From Helicobacter pylori (GTDB lineage Bacteria; Campylobacterota; Campylobacteria; Campylobacterales; Helicobacteraceae), in NCBI GenBank assembly GCA_008032935.1, contig CP032039.1, forward strand, positions 558,001-622,000: a stretch of DNA of 64,000 nt, given 5' to 3'. How positions within the stretch are numbered: position 1 is the first letter of the stretch; each line of letters opens with the position of its first letter. The notes under the pieces are model-generated. The model was not told the origin of the DNA. It saw only the letters and a program-made list of their open reading frames with translations, and did no database searches. Shown one piece after another: positions 28,404-37,318 of the stretch. The translations under genes and the position numbers were made by a program.

Positions 28404-30533
28404 ATGAAAAAACACATCCTTTCATTAGCTTTAGGCTCGCTTTTAGTTTCCACTTTGAGCGCTGAAGACGACGGCTTTTACACAAGCGTAGGCTATCAAA
28501 TCGGTGAAGCCGCTCAAATGGTAACAAACACTAAGGGCATCCAACAGCTTTCAGAAAATTATGAAAAGTTGAACAATTTTTTGAATAATTACAGCACCCT
28601 AAACACCCTGATCAAATTATCCTCTGATCCGAGCACGATTAACGAAGTAAGGGATAATCTAGGTTCAAGCTCTAGGAATTTGCTTGATGTCAAAACCAAC
28701 TCCCCGGCTTATCAAGCCGTGCTTTTAGCGTTGAATGCGGCGGTGGGGTTGTGGCAAGTTACAAGCTATGCTTTTACTGCTTGTGGTCCTGGCAGTAACG
28801 AGAACGCGAATGGAGGGATCCAAACTTTTAATAATGTGCCAGGACAAAATACGACGACCATCACTTGCAATTCGTATTACCAACCAGGACATGGTGGGCC
28901 TATATCCACTGAAAATTATGCGATCATTAACAAGGCCTATCAAATCATTCAAAAGGCTTTGACAGCCAATGGATCTAGTGGGGATGGGGTCCCCGTTTTA
29001 AGCAACACCACCACAAAACTTGATTTCACTATCAATGGAGACAAAAGAACGGAGGGCAAACCAAATGAACCTTTAATATACCCATGGAGTCATGGGAAAG
29101 CTATTTCAACCTCGTGGAATGGAGGAACATCAACACCAACAACAGAAAGTATCAACACAGAAAATAACGCTCAAGAGCTTTTAAAACAAGCGAGCGTCAT
29201 TATCACTACCTTAAATGAGGCATGCCCAAACTTCCAGAATGGTGGTAGCGGTTATTGGGCAGGGATAAGCGGCAATGGGACAATGTGTGGGATGTTTAAG
29301 AATGAAATCAGCGCTATCCAAGGCATGATCGCTAACGCGCAAGAAGCCGTTGCGCAAAGCAAAATCGTTAGTGAAAATGCGCAAAATCAGAGCAACTTAG
29401 ACACTGGAAAACCATTCAACCCTTACACAGACGCTAGCTTTGCGCAAAGCATGCTCAAAAACGCGCAAGCCCAAGCAGAGATTTTAAACCAAGCCGAACA
29501 AGTGGTGAAAAACTTTGAAAAAATCCCTACAGCCTTTGTAAATGGCTCTTTAGGGGTGTGTTATCAAGTGGAAGGGGGTGAGCGTAGGGGCACCAATCCA
29601 GGTCAGACAACTTCTAACACTTGGGGGGCCGGTTGCGCGTATGTGCAAGAAACCATAACGAATTTAACCAACAGCATCGCGCATTTTGGCACTCAAGAAC
29701 AGCAAATACAGCAAGCCGAAAACATCGCTGACACTTTGGTGAATTTCAAATCCCGATACAATGAATTAGGGAATACCTATAACAGCATCACTACTGCGCT
29801 TTCAAGCATCCCTAACGGCTCAAGCTTGCAAAATGCGGTGAGCAAAAAGAATAACCCCTATAGCCCGCAAGGCATAGAAACCAACTACTACTTGAATCAA
29901 AACTCGTATAACCAAGTCCAAACCATCAACCAAGAGTTAGGGCGTAATCCCTTTAGGAAAGTGGGCATCGTCAGTTCTCAAACCAACAACGGTGCCATGA
30001 ATGGGATCGGTATTCAGGTGGGCTACAAGCAATTCTTTGGCCAAAAAAGAAAATGGGGCGCAAGATACTACGGCTTTTTTGATTACAACCATGCGTTCAT
30101 CAAATCCAGCTTCTTCAACTCGGCTTCTGACGTGTGGACTTATGGCTTTGGAGCGGACGCCCTCTATAACTTCATCAACGATAAAGCCACCAATTTCTTA
30201 GGCAAAAACAACAAGCTTTCTGTGGGGCTTTTTGGTGGCATTGCGTTAGCGGGCACTTCATGGCTTAACTCTGAATACGTGAATTTAGCCACCGTGAATA
30301 ACGTCTATAACGCTAAAATGAACGTGGCGAATTTCCAATTCTTATTCAACATGGGAGTGAGGATGAATCTCGCTAGATCTAAGAAAAAAGGCAGCGATCA
30401 TGTGGCTCAACACGGCATTGAACTAGGGCTTAAAATCCCCACCATCAACACCAATTACTATTCCTTTATGGGGGCTGAACTCAAATACCGAAGGCTCTAT
30501 AGCGTGTATTTGAATTATGTGTTCGCTTATTGA
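28404..30533 (+). CDS. babB: BabA/BabB-family outer-membrane adhesin, BabB-like
   Basis: 709 residues. Signal peptide MKKHILSLALGSLLVSTLSA, then the Hop-family start EDDGFYTSVGYQIGEAAQMV, an alpha-helical head with three Cys loops (ACGPG...ITCN; EACPNF...MCGMF; GVCYQ...GCAYV), and a C-terminal beta-barrel ending YSVYLNYVFAY with the terminal aromatic needed for insertion. The disulphide loop that BabA uses to hold Lewis b sugar (CSGEGN-type) is absent and length matches BabB rather than BabA (about 740). From memory, the middle (LLDVKTNSPAYQAVLLALNA, AVGLWQVTSYAF) is BabB-like. BabB usually has a CT-repeat signal peptide; this one does not. It sits at the rpsR locus. Confidence 0.75.
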   Translation: MKKHILSLALGSLLVSTLSAEDDGFYTSVGYQIGEAAQMVTNTKGIQQLSENYEKLNNFLNNYSTLNTLIKLSSDPSTINEVRDNLGSSSRNLLDVKTNSPAYQAVLLALNAAVGLWQVTSYAFTACGPGSNENANGGIQTFNNVPGQNTTTITCNSYYQPGHGGPISTENYAIINKAYQIIQKALTANGSSGDGVPVLSNTTTKLDFTINGDKRTEGKPNEPLIYPWSHGKAISTSWNGGTSTPTTESINTENNAQELLKQASVIITTLNEACPNFQNGGSGYWAGISGNGTMCGMFKNEISAIQGMIANAQEAVAQSKIVSENAQNQSNLDTGKPFNPYTDASFAQSMLKNAQAQAEILNQAEQVVKNFEKIPTAFVNGSLGVCYQVEGGERRGTNPGQTTSNTWGAGCAYVQETITNLTNSIAHFGTQEQQIQQAENIADTLVNFKSRYNELGNTYNSITTALSSIPNGSSLQNAVSKKNNPYSPQGIETNYYLNQNSYNQVQTINQELGRNPFRKVGIVSSQTNNGAMNGIGIQVGYKQFFGQKRKWGARYYGFFDYNHAFIKSSFFNSASDVWTYGFGADALYNFINDKATNFLGKNNKLSVGLFGGIALAGTSWLNSEYVNLATVNNVYNAKMNVANFQFLFNMGVRMNLARSKKKGSDHVAQHGIELGLKIPTINTNYYSFMGAELKYRRLYSVYLNYVFAY

Positions 30534-31105
30534 TGTTTAGCTATTTGTGGAACTCCCTTTTTTAACCCTCTTTTTGGGGGGGTTTCTTTTGAACCCTTTG
30601 TTTTTGAACTCTTTATTTTTTTGGGGGATTTTAATGAAAAATCTTTTTTCTTTTGAACCCCCTCTCTTAAATCCTCTTTTTTTTGGGGGGGTTGATGCAA
30701 AATCCTTTTTAGCGTTTTTGACGATTTGGTTAGTGGGAAACTTGACGCTACTTTAAGCGATAGTTTTTAAAAAAGCGCTTTTTTAGGGGGTTTAAGTTGG
30801 AGATTAAAAGGGGGAGAATGGTTTCAAAGCGCTTTCTATATCTCAAGAAAATAAAATAAAACTTTAATAAAACGAAACTTTAATAAAATGATTTTTACAA
30901 CAAAATGAGAGCTAAAACGATAAAACAAAACCCCATTTTTAAAATGATGTAAAGAACATTAAAATTAATAAAGCTTATGGTGGAAATAAAGTTAAAAACA
31001 ACCTACCGCTTTAATCAAAATCAAAGCGTTAAATCTAACTAAGCGGTAAAGCGAAAACGCTCCTTAAAAAGCGTTTTAGCGTGTTTTCACCAAGATGGCT
31101 AAACC
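30534..31105. other. Intergenic region downstream of bab
   Basis: About 570 bases without a supported gene. The first 170 bases are low-complexity: TTGAACCC-type words and T-runs alternate with G-runs (G7 at 30576-30582, G5 at 30623-30627, G7 at 30685-30691). AACCC at about 30564 can pair with the GGGTT ending at 30585, followed by T-rich sequence, a possible bab terminator. The rest carries the A/T-rich repeat-like sequence also seen near 26250 and 52520. Confidence 0.5.
31054..31077 (-). terminator. Hairpin downstream of the YdcH-like gene
   Basis: AAAACGCT and AGCGTTTT form an 8-bp stem with an 8-base spacer, 29 bases beyond the stop of the minus-strand gene. On the minus strand the stem ends in a run of T. 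It is probably an intrinsic terminator. Confidence 0.55.
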
Positions 31106-31336
31106 TTAAACATGATCGGATTTTTGCTTTTCTCTATACTCTATGATCATGCCGTGGATTTCATCTTTTAATTTTAATTTTTGTTTTTTCATGTGGCTGA
31201 TTTCAGCGTCGCTAGCGTTTTGTTGCTCAGCGGTTTTGATGTCGTCATCAAGCTGGTTGTGTTTCTCAAAAATCTTATCAAAATGCGGATTATTCGCTTT
31301 TAACACGCTGATTTCGTCTCTAAATTCATGGAACAT
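31106..31336 (-). CDS. Small YdcH/DUF465-like coiled-coil protein
   Basis: 76 residues, almost all charged helix: FHEFRDEISVLKANNPHFDK then EKHNQLDDDIKTAEQ and KKQKLKLKDEIHGMI. This pattern fits the short DUF465 (YdcH) family, whose role is unknown. A good ribosome site (GGAGAA) precedes the ATG. It is transcribed away from alaS, so 31337-31454 is a divergent promoter region. Confidence 0.8.
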   Translation of the reverse strand: MFHEFRDEISVLKANNPHFDKIFEKHNQLDDDIKTAEQQNASDAEISHMKKQKLKLKDEIHGMIIEYREKQKSDHV

Positions 31337-31454
31337 GGTTTTCTCCTTTATTTTGGATGTTTAAAGTATAATAAACTATCTTTTTAAAAAAACAACTTAA
31401 AAGAGCTATAAAATAGCTTTAAAGCGCGCGATAAAACGACAAAAAGGAATACCC

Positions 31455-33998
31455 ATGGACATTCGCAACGAATTTTTACAATTTTTTAAAAATAAAGGGC
31501 ATGAGATTTATCCCAGCATGCCTTTAGTGCCTAATGATGCCACCTTGCTTTTTACCAATGCCGGCATGGTGCAGTTTAAAGATATTTTTACCGGTATAGT
31601 GCCACGCCCTAGCGTTCCTAGAGCGGCAAGCTCGCAATTGTGCATGCGCGCAGGCGGTAAGCATAACGATTTAGAAAATGTCGGTTACACCGCAAGGCAC
31701 CACACGCTTTTTGAAATGCTAGGGAATTTCTCTTTTGGGGATTATTTCAAAGAAGAAGCGATCTTGTTTGCGTGGGAATTTGTAACCAAGAATTTAGGGT
31801 TTAAGCCTAAAGATTTATACATCAGCGTGCATGAAAAGGACGATGAAGCCGTTAAATTATGGGAAAAGTTTGTGCCTGTTGATAGGATTAAAAAAATGGG
31901 CGATAAAGATAATTTCTGGCAAATGGGCGATAGCGGGCCTTGCGGGCCTTGCAGTGAAATCTACATTGATCAGGGCGAAAAACACTTTAAGGGGAGCGAG
32001 GATTATTTTGGGGGCGAGGGCGATAGGTTTTTAGAAATTTGGAATCTGGTGTTCATGCAATACGAACGCTCTAATGATGGCGTTTTATCCCCCTTGCCAA
32101 AGCCTAGCATTGATACAGGCATGGGATTAGAAAGGGTGCAAGCGCTATTAGAACATAAGCTCAATAATTTTGATTCTTCATTATTTGCGCCTTTAATGGC
32201 AGAAATCAGCGAGCTTACAGGTTTGGATTATGCGAGCGAGTTCCAGCCAAGCTTTAGGGTAGTGGCCGATCACGCAAGGGCGGTAGCGTTTTTGCTCGCT
32301 CAAGGGGTGCATTTCAATAAGGAAGGCCGTGGCTATGTTTTAAGGCGCATTTTAAGGCGAGCCTTAAGGCATGGGTATTTAATGGGCTTGAAAGAAGCGT
32401 TTTTATACAAAGTCGTGGGCGTGGTGTGCGAGCAATTTTCTAATGTGCATGCGTATTTGAAAGAATCTAAAGAAATGGTGGTAAAAGAATGTTTTGAAGA
32501 AGAAGAGCGCTTTTTAGAGACTTTGGAATCGGGCATGGAATTGTTTAACTTGTCTTTAAAGCATTTGAATGAAAATAAAATTTTTGATGGCAAGATCGCT
32601 TTCAAGCTTTATGACACTTTTGGTTTTCCTTTAGACTTGACAAACGACATGCTAAGAAGCTATGGGGCGTGTGTGGACATGCAAGGCTTTGAAAATTGCA
32701 TGCAAGAGCAAGTGAAACGCTCTAAAGCCTCATGGAAAGGCAAGCAAAACAACGCCGATTTTAGCGCTATTTTAAACGCTTATGCGCCTAATACATTTGT
32801 AGGGTATGAAACGACAGAATGTTCTGCTAAAGTTTTAGGGTTTTTTGATAGCGGTTTTAAAGAAATAGCAGAGGCAAATCCTAACCAAGAAGTCTGGGTC
32901 TTATTAGAAAAAACCCCTTTTTATGCAGAAGGTGGGGGGGCTATAGGCGATAAAGGCGCGCTTTTAAAAGGTGATGAAGAAGCGGCTCTAGTGCTAGATA
33001 CAAAAAACTTTTTTGGGCTTAATTTTTCGCTCCTTGAAATCAAAAAAGCGTTAAAAAAAGGCGATCAAGTGATCGCGCAAGTGAGCGATGAACGCTTTGA
33101 AATCGCCAAACACCATAGCGCGACGCATTTATTGCAGAGCGCTTTAAGAGAAGTTTTAGGCTCGCATGTGAGTCAAGCGGGGAGTTTAGTGGAATCCAAA
33201 CGATTGCGCTTTGATTTCTCGCATGCTAAAGCGCTCAATGATGAAGAGTTAGAAAAAGTAGAAGATCTAGTCAACGCTCAAATTTTCAAGCACCTAAAAA
33301 GCCAGGTGGAGCATATGCCCTTAAATCAGGCCAAAGATAAGGGAGCGTTAGCGTTATTTAGTGAAAAATACGCTGAAAATGTGCGGGTGGTGAGCTTTAA
33401 AGAAGCGTCCATTGAATTGTGTGGGGGCATTCATGTGGAAAATACCGGGCTGATTGGGGGGTTTAGGATTGTAAAAGAAAGCGGGGTGAGTAGTGGGGTC
33501 AGACGCATTGAAGCGGTGTGCGGGAAGGCCTTTTACCAATTGGCCAAAGAAGAAAATAAAGAGCTTAAAAGCGCTAAGACTTTATTGAAAAATAACGATG
33601 TGATCGCCGGCATCAACAAGCTTAAAGAGAGCGTGAAAAACAGCCAAAAAGCCCCCGTTTCTATGGATTTACCGGTTGAAAAAATCCATGGCGTGAGTTT
33701 GGTGGTGGGCGTCGTGGAGCAAGGCGACATTAAAGAAATGATTGACCGATTGAAAAGTAAGCATGAAAGATTGCTCGCTATGGTGTTTAAAAAAGAAAAC
33801 GAGCGCATAACTCTCGCATGCGGGGTGAAAAACGCGCCCATAAAAGCGAACGCATGGGCTAATGAAGTGGCGCAAATTTTAGGGGGCAAAGGGGGCGGAA
33901 GAGATGATTTTGCGAGCGCTGGGGGCAAGGATATTGAAAATTTGCAAGCCGCGCTCAATTTAGCGAAAAATACCGCTCTTAAAGCTTTAGAGGGATAA
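31455..33998 (+). CDS. alaS: Alanyl-tRNA synthetase
   Basis: 847 residues. The N-terminal class II core is shown by FTNAGMVQFKDIFTG, YTARHHTLFEMLGNFSFGDY and DTGMGLERVQALLEHK; the editing domain has the zinc-binding HHSATHLLQ and CGGIHVENTG motifs; the C-terminal GGKGGGRDDFASAGG is the C-Ala signature. It charges tRNA-Ala and clears mischarged Ser and Gly. A ribosome site AAGGAA precedes the ATG. maf begins one base after the stop. Confidence 0.97.
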   Translation: MDIRNEFLQFFKNKGHEIYPSMPLVPNDATLLFTNAGMVQFKDIFTGIVPRPSVPRAASSQLCMRAGGKHNDLENVGYTARHHTLFEMLGNFSFGDYFKEEAILFAWEFVTKNLGFKPKDLYISVHEKDDEAVKLWEKFVPVDRIKKMGDKDNFWQMGDSGPCGPCSEIYIDQGEKHFKGSEDYFGGEGDRFLEIWNLVFMQYERSNDGVLSPLPKPSIDTGMGLERVQALLEHKLNNFDSSLFAPLMAEISELTGLDYASEFQPSFRVVADHARAVAFLLAQGVHFNKEGRGYVLRRILRRALRHGYLMGLKEAFLYKVVGVVCEQFSNVHAYLKESKEMVVKECFEEEERFLETLESGMELFNLSLKHLNENKIFDGKIAFKLYDTFGFPLDLTNDMLRSYGACVDMQGFENCMQEQVKRSKASWKGKQNNADFSAILNAYAPNTFVGYETTECSAKVLGFFDSGFKEIAEANPNQEVWVLLEKTPFYAEGGGAIGDKGALLKGDEEAALVLDTKNFFGLNFSLLEIKKALKKGDQVIAQVSDERFEIAKHHSATHLLQSALREVLGSHVSQAGSLVESKRLRFDFSHAKALNDEELEKVEDLVNAQIFKHLKSQVEHMPLNQAKDKGALALFSEKYAENVRVVSFKEASIELCGGIHVENTGLIGGFRIVKESGVSSGVRRIEAVCGKAFYQLAKEENKELKSAKTLLKNNDVIAGINKLKESVKNSQKAPVSMDLPVEKIHGVSLVVGVVEQGDIKEMIDRLKSKHERLLAMVFKKENERITLACGVKNAPIKANAWANEVAQILGGKGGGRDDFASAGGKDIENLQAALNLAKNTALKALEG

Positions 33999-33999
33999 C

Positions 34000-34572
34000 A
34001 TGGAGCTTATTTTAGGCTCTCAATCTAGCGCTAGGGCGAATCTTTTAAAAGAGCATGGGATTGAGTTTGAACAAAAAGCGCTCTATTTTGATGAAGAAAG
34101 CCTAAAAACCACAGACCCTAAGGAGTTTGTCTATTTGGCGTGCAAGGGGAAATTAGAAAAAGCTAAAAAATTACTCACAAACCATTGCGCTATCGTGGTT
34201 GCTGATAGCGTGGTGAGCGTGGGTAATCGCATGCAACGAAAAGCTCAAAACAAGCGAGAAGCCCTTGAATTTTTAAAACTCCAAAATGGCAATGAAATAG
34301 AGGTTTTAACCTGTTCGGCATTGATTTCTCCTAAACTAGAATGGCTGGATCTGTCGGTTTTTAGAGCGCGTTTAAAGGCGTTTGATTGTAGCGAGATAGA
34401 AAAATACTTAGAGAGCGGCTTGTGGCAAGAAAGCGCGGGCTGTGTGCGGTTAGAGGACTTTCATAGCCCCTATATTAAAAGCTCAAGCGAGAATTTGAGC
34501 GTGGGGTTGGGGCTGAATGTGGAAGGCTTGTTAGGGGCGCTACAATTAGGGGCTAAACTTTCATTATTATAA
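34000..34572 (+). CDS. maf: Maf-family nucleotide pyrophosphatase
   Basis: 190 residues. The N-terminal LGSQSSARANLLKEHGIEFE and VVADSVVSVGNRMQRKAQNK motifs belong to the Maf/YhdE fold, and the C-terminal end follows the family. Such enzymes hydrolyse non-canonical nucleoside triphosphates such as dTTP, UTP or modified bases, and have been linked to septum control. The acceptor residues of the usual DTxV motif are here DSVV. It directly follows alaS and is probably cotranscribed. Confidence 0.9.
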   Translation: MELILGSQSSARANLLKEHGIEFEQKALYFDEESLKTTDPKEFVYLACKGKLEKAKKLLTNHCAIVVADSVVSVGNRMQRKAQNKREALEFLKLQNGNEIEVLTCSALISPKLEWLDLSVFRARLKAFDCSEIEKYLESGLWQESAGCVRLEDFHSPYIKSSSENLSVGLGLNVEGLLGALQLGAKLSLL

Positions 34573-34643
34573 ACGCTATTGTTTTATAAATATTAAAACA
34601 CTATCCACTGACTGATAAACCCCCTTGACAAACAAAAAAACGA

Positions 34644-34649
34644 TATAAT
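34644..34649 (+). promoter_or_regulatory. -10 box before the small membrane protein gene
   Basis: TATAAT 28 bases ahead of the ATG at 34677; AAGGAG (34666-34671) gives a textbook ribosome site five bases before that ATG. A TTGACA at 34625-34630 is only 13 bases away, too close for a normal -35 box. Confidence 0.65.
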
Positions 34650-34676
34650 ACAACATTTGATGTTTAAGGAGTTGTC

Positions 34677-34927
34677 ATGGGGTCTTGGTCTCGTATTCTT
34701 TTATCAATCTTGGTGGTGGTTTTGGGATTAGCGCTTACTACCATGCTCATAAATTGGCATGTTTAGCGGGAATGATCTATTGTGGCTATGGCATTATTAC
34801 AGATTTTAGCGCTCTATCATCTACAATGGGGTGGTGGTCTTTATCAAAAATAACATGGTTTTGTGTGGGCTATATCGCTTTATGGGGCTTACGCTTTTTA
34901 TGGGTCGTCTTACATGCTCTACAATAG
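34677..34927 (+). CDS. Small hydrophobic membrane protein, frameshifted (HP1239-like)
   Basis: The ATG with the strong ribosome site opens MGSWSRILLSILVVVLGL and stops after 30 codons. An overlapping frame continues ISAYYHAHKLACLAGMIYCG to 34927. Adding one T to the T4 run at 34720-34723 joins them (SILVVVFGISAYYHAHK) into 83 residues with about three membrane helices. The locus is 251 bases, one short of 84 codons. The family is unknown to me; no catalytic motif is visible. The good promoter and ribosome site argue that it is a real gene. Confidence 0.65.
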
Positions 34928-35020
34928 AAGACTATTCGTAAAAATTGATTGAAAAAAAATTAAAATAGGGGAAAAACCAGAACCTTTAAACAGGTTCTAG
35001 CAAAAATACAAGGTTAGGGA

Positions 35021-36025
35021 TTATTTCCCAAAACGCCCACCGGTGGTAGGGTAGCCATAAATAGAGCCGTCTTTGATTTTCATGTGATCTTCCCAAGGCA
35101 ATTTGTATTTACCAGCGGCTAAGTCTTTGATGTAGGTTAAGCCTGCGTCATGTTCTCCGCCCGGTTTAGCCACATACCCTCTATGGCCTAGGTTGTAAAT
35201 GTTGTTTTCTAAGCCCCAGCTTAAGCGAGCGTTGTCTGCCATTTTAGGATAGATTTCCCCGGTTACAATCTCCCAAGGGTTGCGGTGCCCTTGAACAAGA
35301 GTCGTGCCATCAAAGTTACAGATTTGCCCCTCACCAAAGTAGTAAAAGACATTATCATAGCCGGCTAAATTCACGCTCACGGTATACATCAAATTGTGCC
35401 ATGCGTTGGAGCGGTTGGTCAAAATCCACTGATCATTGACTTGAGTGCTATAGCCTGAAATGCGGATATACACATTGCACCCTTTATAGGCTGCTTCTCT
35501 AGCGAGCTCTGGAATCATGCCGTCATGGCAAATGCACACGGCTAATTTTGATCCGCCCGGACCCTCGCACACAGGCATTCCTAAATCCCCAGGATACCAT
35601 GGCTCAATAGGATTCCATGGGAATAGCTTGCGGTATTTTAAAATGATTTCACCTTGCGGATCGATGATAATGGCGGTGTTGTAGGGGTTTTTGTTAGAAT
35701 CAGGATTGCGCTCCATGATTGAAAAAACACCATAAACTTTCGCCTCTTTACACGCTTGAGCGTATAACTCTGTCTCTTTACCCGGGACGTCTAATAAAAA
35801 CTCTTCGCTAAGCCACTTAGCGGTATTCAAACCTTGCGTGCTATACTCAGGGAAAATGATAAGCTCCACTCCCGGATACCCCGCTTTAGTCGCATGCAAG
35901 GTTCTGATAATGCTTTCAATATTGTGATCAATATCCTTACGGCTGTTGACAATTGGCACAGGAAACTGAATGGCTGCCACTAAAAACCCTTCAATAGGTT
36001 TGCCCATACTACCGATACTTCCCAT
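35021..36025 (-). CDS. amiF: Formamidase
   Basis: 334 residues, nitrilase superfamily. The catalytic set is visible: Glu in [10 protein letters not shown] (about 60), Lys in KYRKLFPW (about 133) and Cys in [12 protein letters not shown] (about 166). AmiF hydrolyses formamide to ammonia and formate and, with urease and AmiE, supplies ammonia for acid survival in H. pylori. It is transcribed alone; the leader holds an inverted repeat that may be an operator. Nothing looks broken. Confidence 0.97.
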   Translation of the reverse strand: MGSIGSMGKPIEGFLVAAIQFPVPIVNSRKDIDHNIESIIRTLHATKAGYPGVELIIFPEYSTQGLNTAKWLSEEFLLDVPGKETELYAQACKEAKVYGVFSIMERNPDSNKNPYNTAIIIDPQGEIILKYRKLFPWNPIEPWYPGDLGMPVCEGPGGSKLAVCICHDGMIPELAREAAYKGCNVYIRISGYSTQVNDQWILTNRSNAWHNLMYTVSVNLAGYDNVFYYFGEGQICNFDGTTLVQGHRNPWEIVTGEIYPKMADNARLSWGLENNIYNLGHRGYVAKPGGEHDAGLTYIKDLAAGKYKLPWEDHMKIKDGSIYGYPTTGGRFGK

Positions 36026-36049
36026 AATAACTCCTTCTAAAAGTTTTGT

Positions 36050-36074
36050 CGCAATAACAATAACAATTATTGCG
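36050..36074 (-). promoter_or_regulatory. Inverted repeat in the amiF leader, candidate operator
   Basis: CGCAATAA (36050-36057) and TTATTGCG (36067-36074) form perfect 8-base arms around a 9-base spacer, and CAATAA occurs again inside the spacer. It lies 25 to 49 bases ahead of the amiF ATG. The AATAA/TTATT arms resemble binding sites of Fur or NikR, metal regulators that control ammonia genes in H. pylori; an RNA hairpin in the leader is the alternative. Confidence 0.5.
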
Positions 36075-36190
36075 AGAGAATACTATTGCAAGAGAACTAA
36101 TTTAGAGTAAATGCGAGATTTTTTGATAAAAAGATTTAAATCTATTTTTAAAGCGCTTTTCAACCTTTATAGGTGTTGTTTTAAAACCCC

Positions 36191-37318
36191 CTAAAAACCC
36201 TTTAACAATCCCACAAATTCCTTAAAAATATAATGGCTTTCTTTGGGGCCTGGGCTGCTTTCTGGGTGGTGCTGGACAGAGATGATGGGAGCGTTTTTAT
36301 AGCGCACGCCCTCAATGGTGTTGTCAAAAAGATTGCGGTGCGTGATAGTAGCGATTTCTTCAATTTCTTCAGGGATGCAATAGTTGTGGTTTTGCGCGGT
36401 GATTTCAACGGCGTTTGTTTTTAGGTTTTTAACGGGGTGGTTGCTCCCATGATGGCCAAATTTGAGCTTGTAAGTGGGATAACCTTGCGCGATAGAGAGC
36501 AATTGATGCCCTAAGCAAATGCCAAACATGGGGATTTTAGCTTCAATGAGTTGCTTGATTTCTTTAATTTCTTGCTGCAAGCTCAAAGGATCGCCCGGCC
36601 CATTAGAGAGGAAAATCCCGCTAATTTCTTTTTTTTCATAGGCTTTAATCAGCTCGCTAGCTTTAGTGTGGTGCGGGTAAATAAGGGCTTTTAACCCCAC
36701 ATTTTGAAGCTCGTTTAAAATATTGTCCTTAGCCCCAAAGTCTAGCACCGCGATAATTTTATGCGGAGTTTTTTCATCAAAAGGCTTGTAATCTAGGGTT
36801 TTGAAATCAAAAGTAGTGCGTTGGTGCGTGATGATTTTTGGCGTAGAAACGCTAGACACTAGGGGGGAGTGGGAAATTTTAGGAGCGTTTTTTAAAATTT
36901 CTTCAAGTTTGTTTTTGTCATGCTCTATCGTGGAAGCGACCATCATCAAGCACCCATGATGGCGTAAGGTTTTAATCAAACTCCTGGTATCAACGCCACA
37001 AATCCCTAAAACGCCGCGCTTTTTTAAATAAGCGCTCAAGCTAAAATCCGCCCTTGAATTAGAAAAAAATTCGTTGTAATGGCGCGCTAAAACCCCTGCG
37101 CATGAAAAAAAGGATTCATCATCTTTAGAATTAGCGCCCACAACCCCAATTTCAGGCATGCTAAAAACCACGAATTGCCCCTTATAGCTAGGGTCGCTAA
37201 TGACTTCTTGATAGCCGCTCATAGAAGTGTTAAAAACAAGCTCGCCCGCTTGCGTGCCGCTAGCCCCAAAACTTTGCGCTTGCAAAAAAAGCCCGTTTTC
37301 TAAGTAGAGAGAGACCAT
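36191..37318 (-). CDS. carA: Carbamoyl-phosphate synthase small (glutaminase) subunit
   Basis: 375 residues. The N-terminal half is the CarA-specific domain (VFNTSMSGYQEVISDPSYKG), and the C-terminal half a class I glutaminase with the nucleophile in MFGICLGHQLLSIAQG and the His-Glu pair in SVQHHPESSPGP. It frees ammonia from glutamine for the large subunit, which is encoded elsewhere. Its ATG overlaps the stop of the gene upstream (TAATG), so the two are coupled. Confidence 0.96.
   Translation of the reverse strand: MVSLYLENGLFLQAQSFGASGTQAGELVFNTSMSGYQEVISDPSYKGQFVVFSMPEIGVVGANSKDDESFFSCAGVLARHYNEFFSNSRADFSLSAYLKKRGVLGICGVDTRSLIKTLRHHGCLMMVASTIEHDKNKLEEILKNAPKISHSPLVSSVSTPKIITHQRTTFDFKTLDYKPFDEKTPHKIIAVLDFGAKDNILNELQNVGLKALIYPHHTKASELIKAYEKKEISGIFLSNGPGDPLSLQQEIKEIKQLIEAKIPMFGICLGHQLLSIAQGYPTYKLKFGHHGSNHPVKNLKTNAVEITAQNHNYCIPEEIEEIATITHRNLFDNTIEGVRYKNAPIISVQHHPESSPGPKESHYIFKEFVGLLKGF

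Noticed and set aside
30547..30756. A 69-codon hydrophobic open frame after bab
   Set aside because: It arises from alternating T- and G-runs; no ribosome site, no conserved pattern.
34625..34630. TTGACA as a -35 box for the small membrane protein gene
   Set aside because: Only 13 bases separate it from TATAAT; H. pylori promoters rarely use a -35 box.
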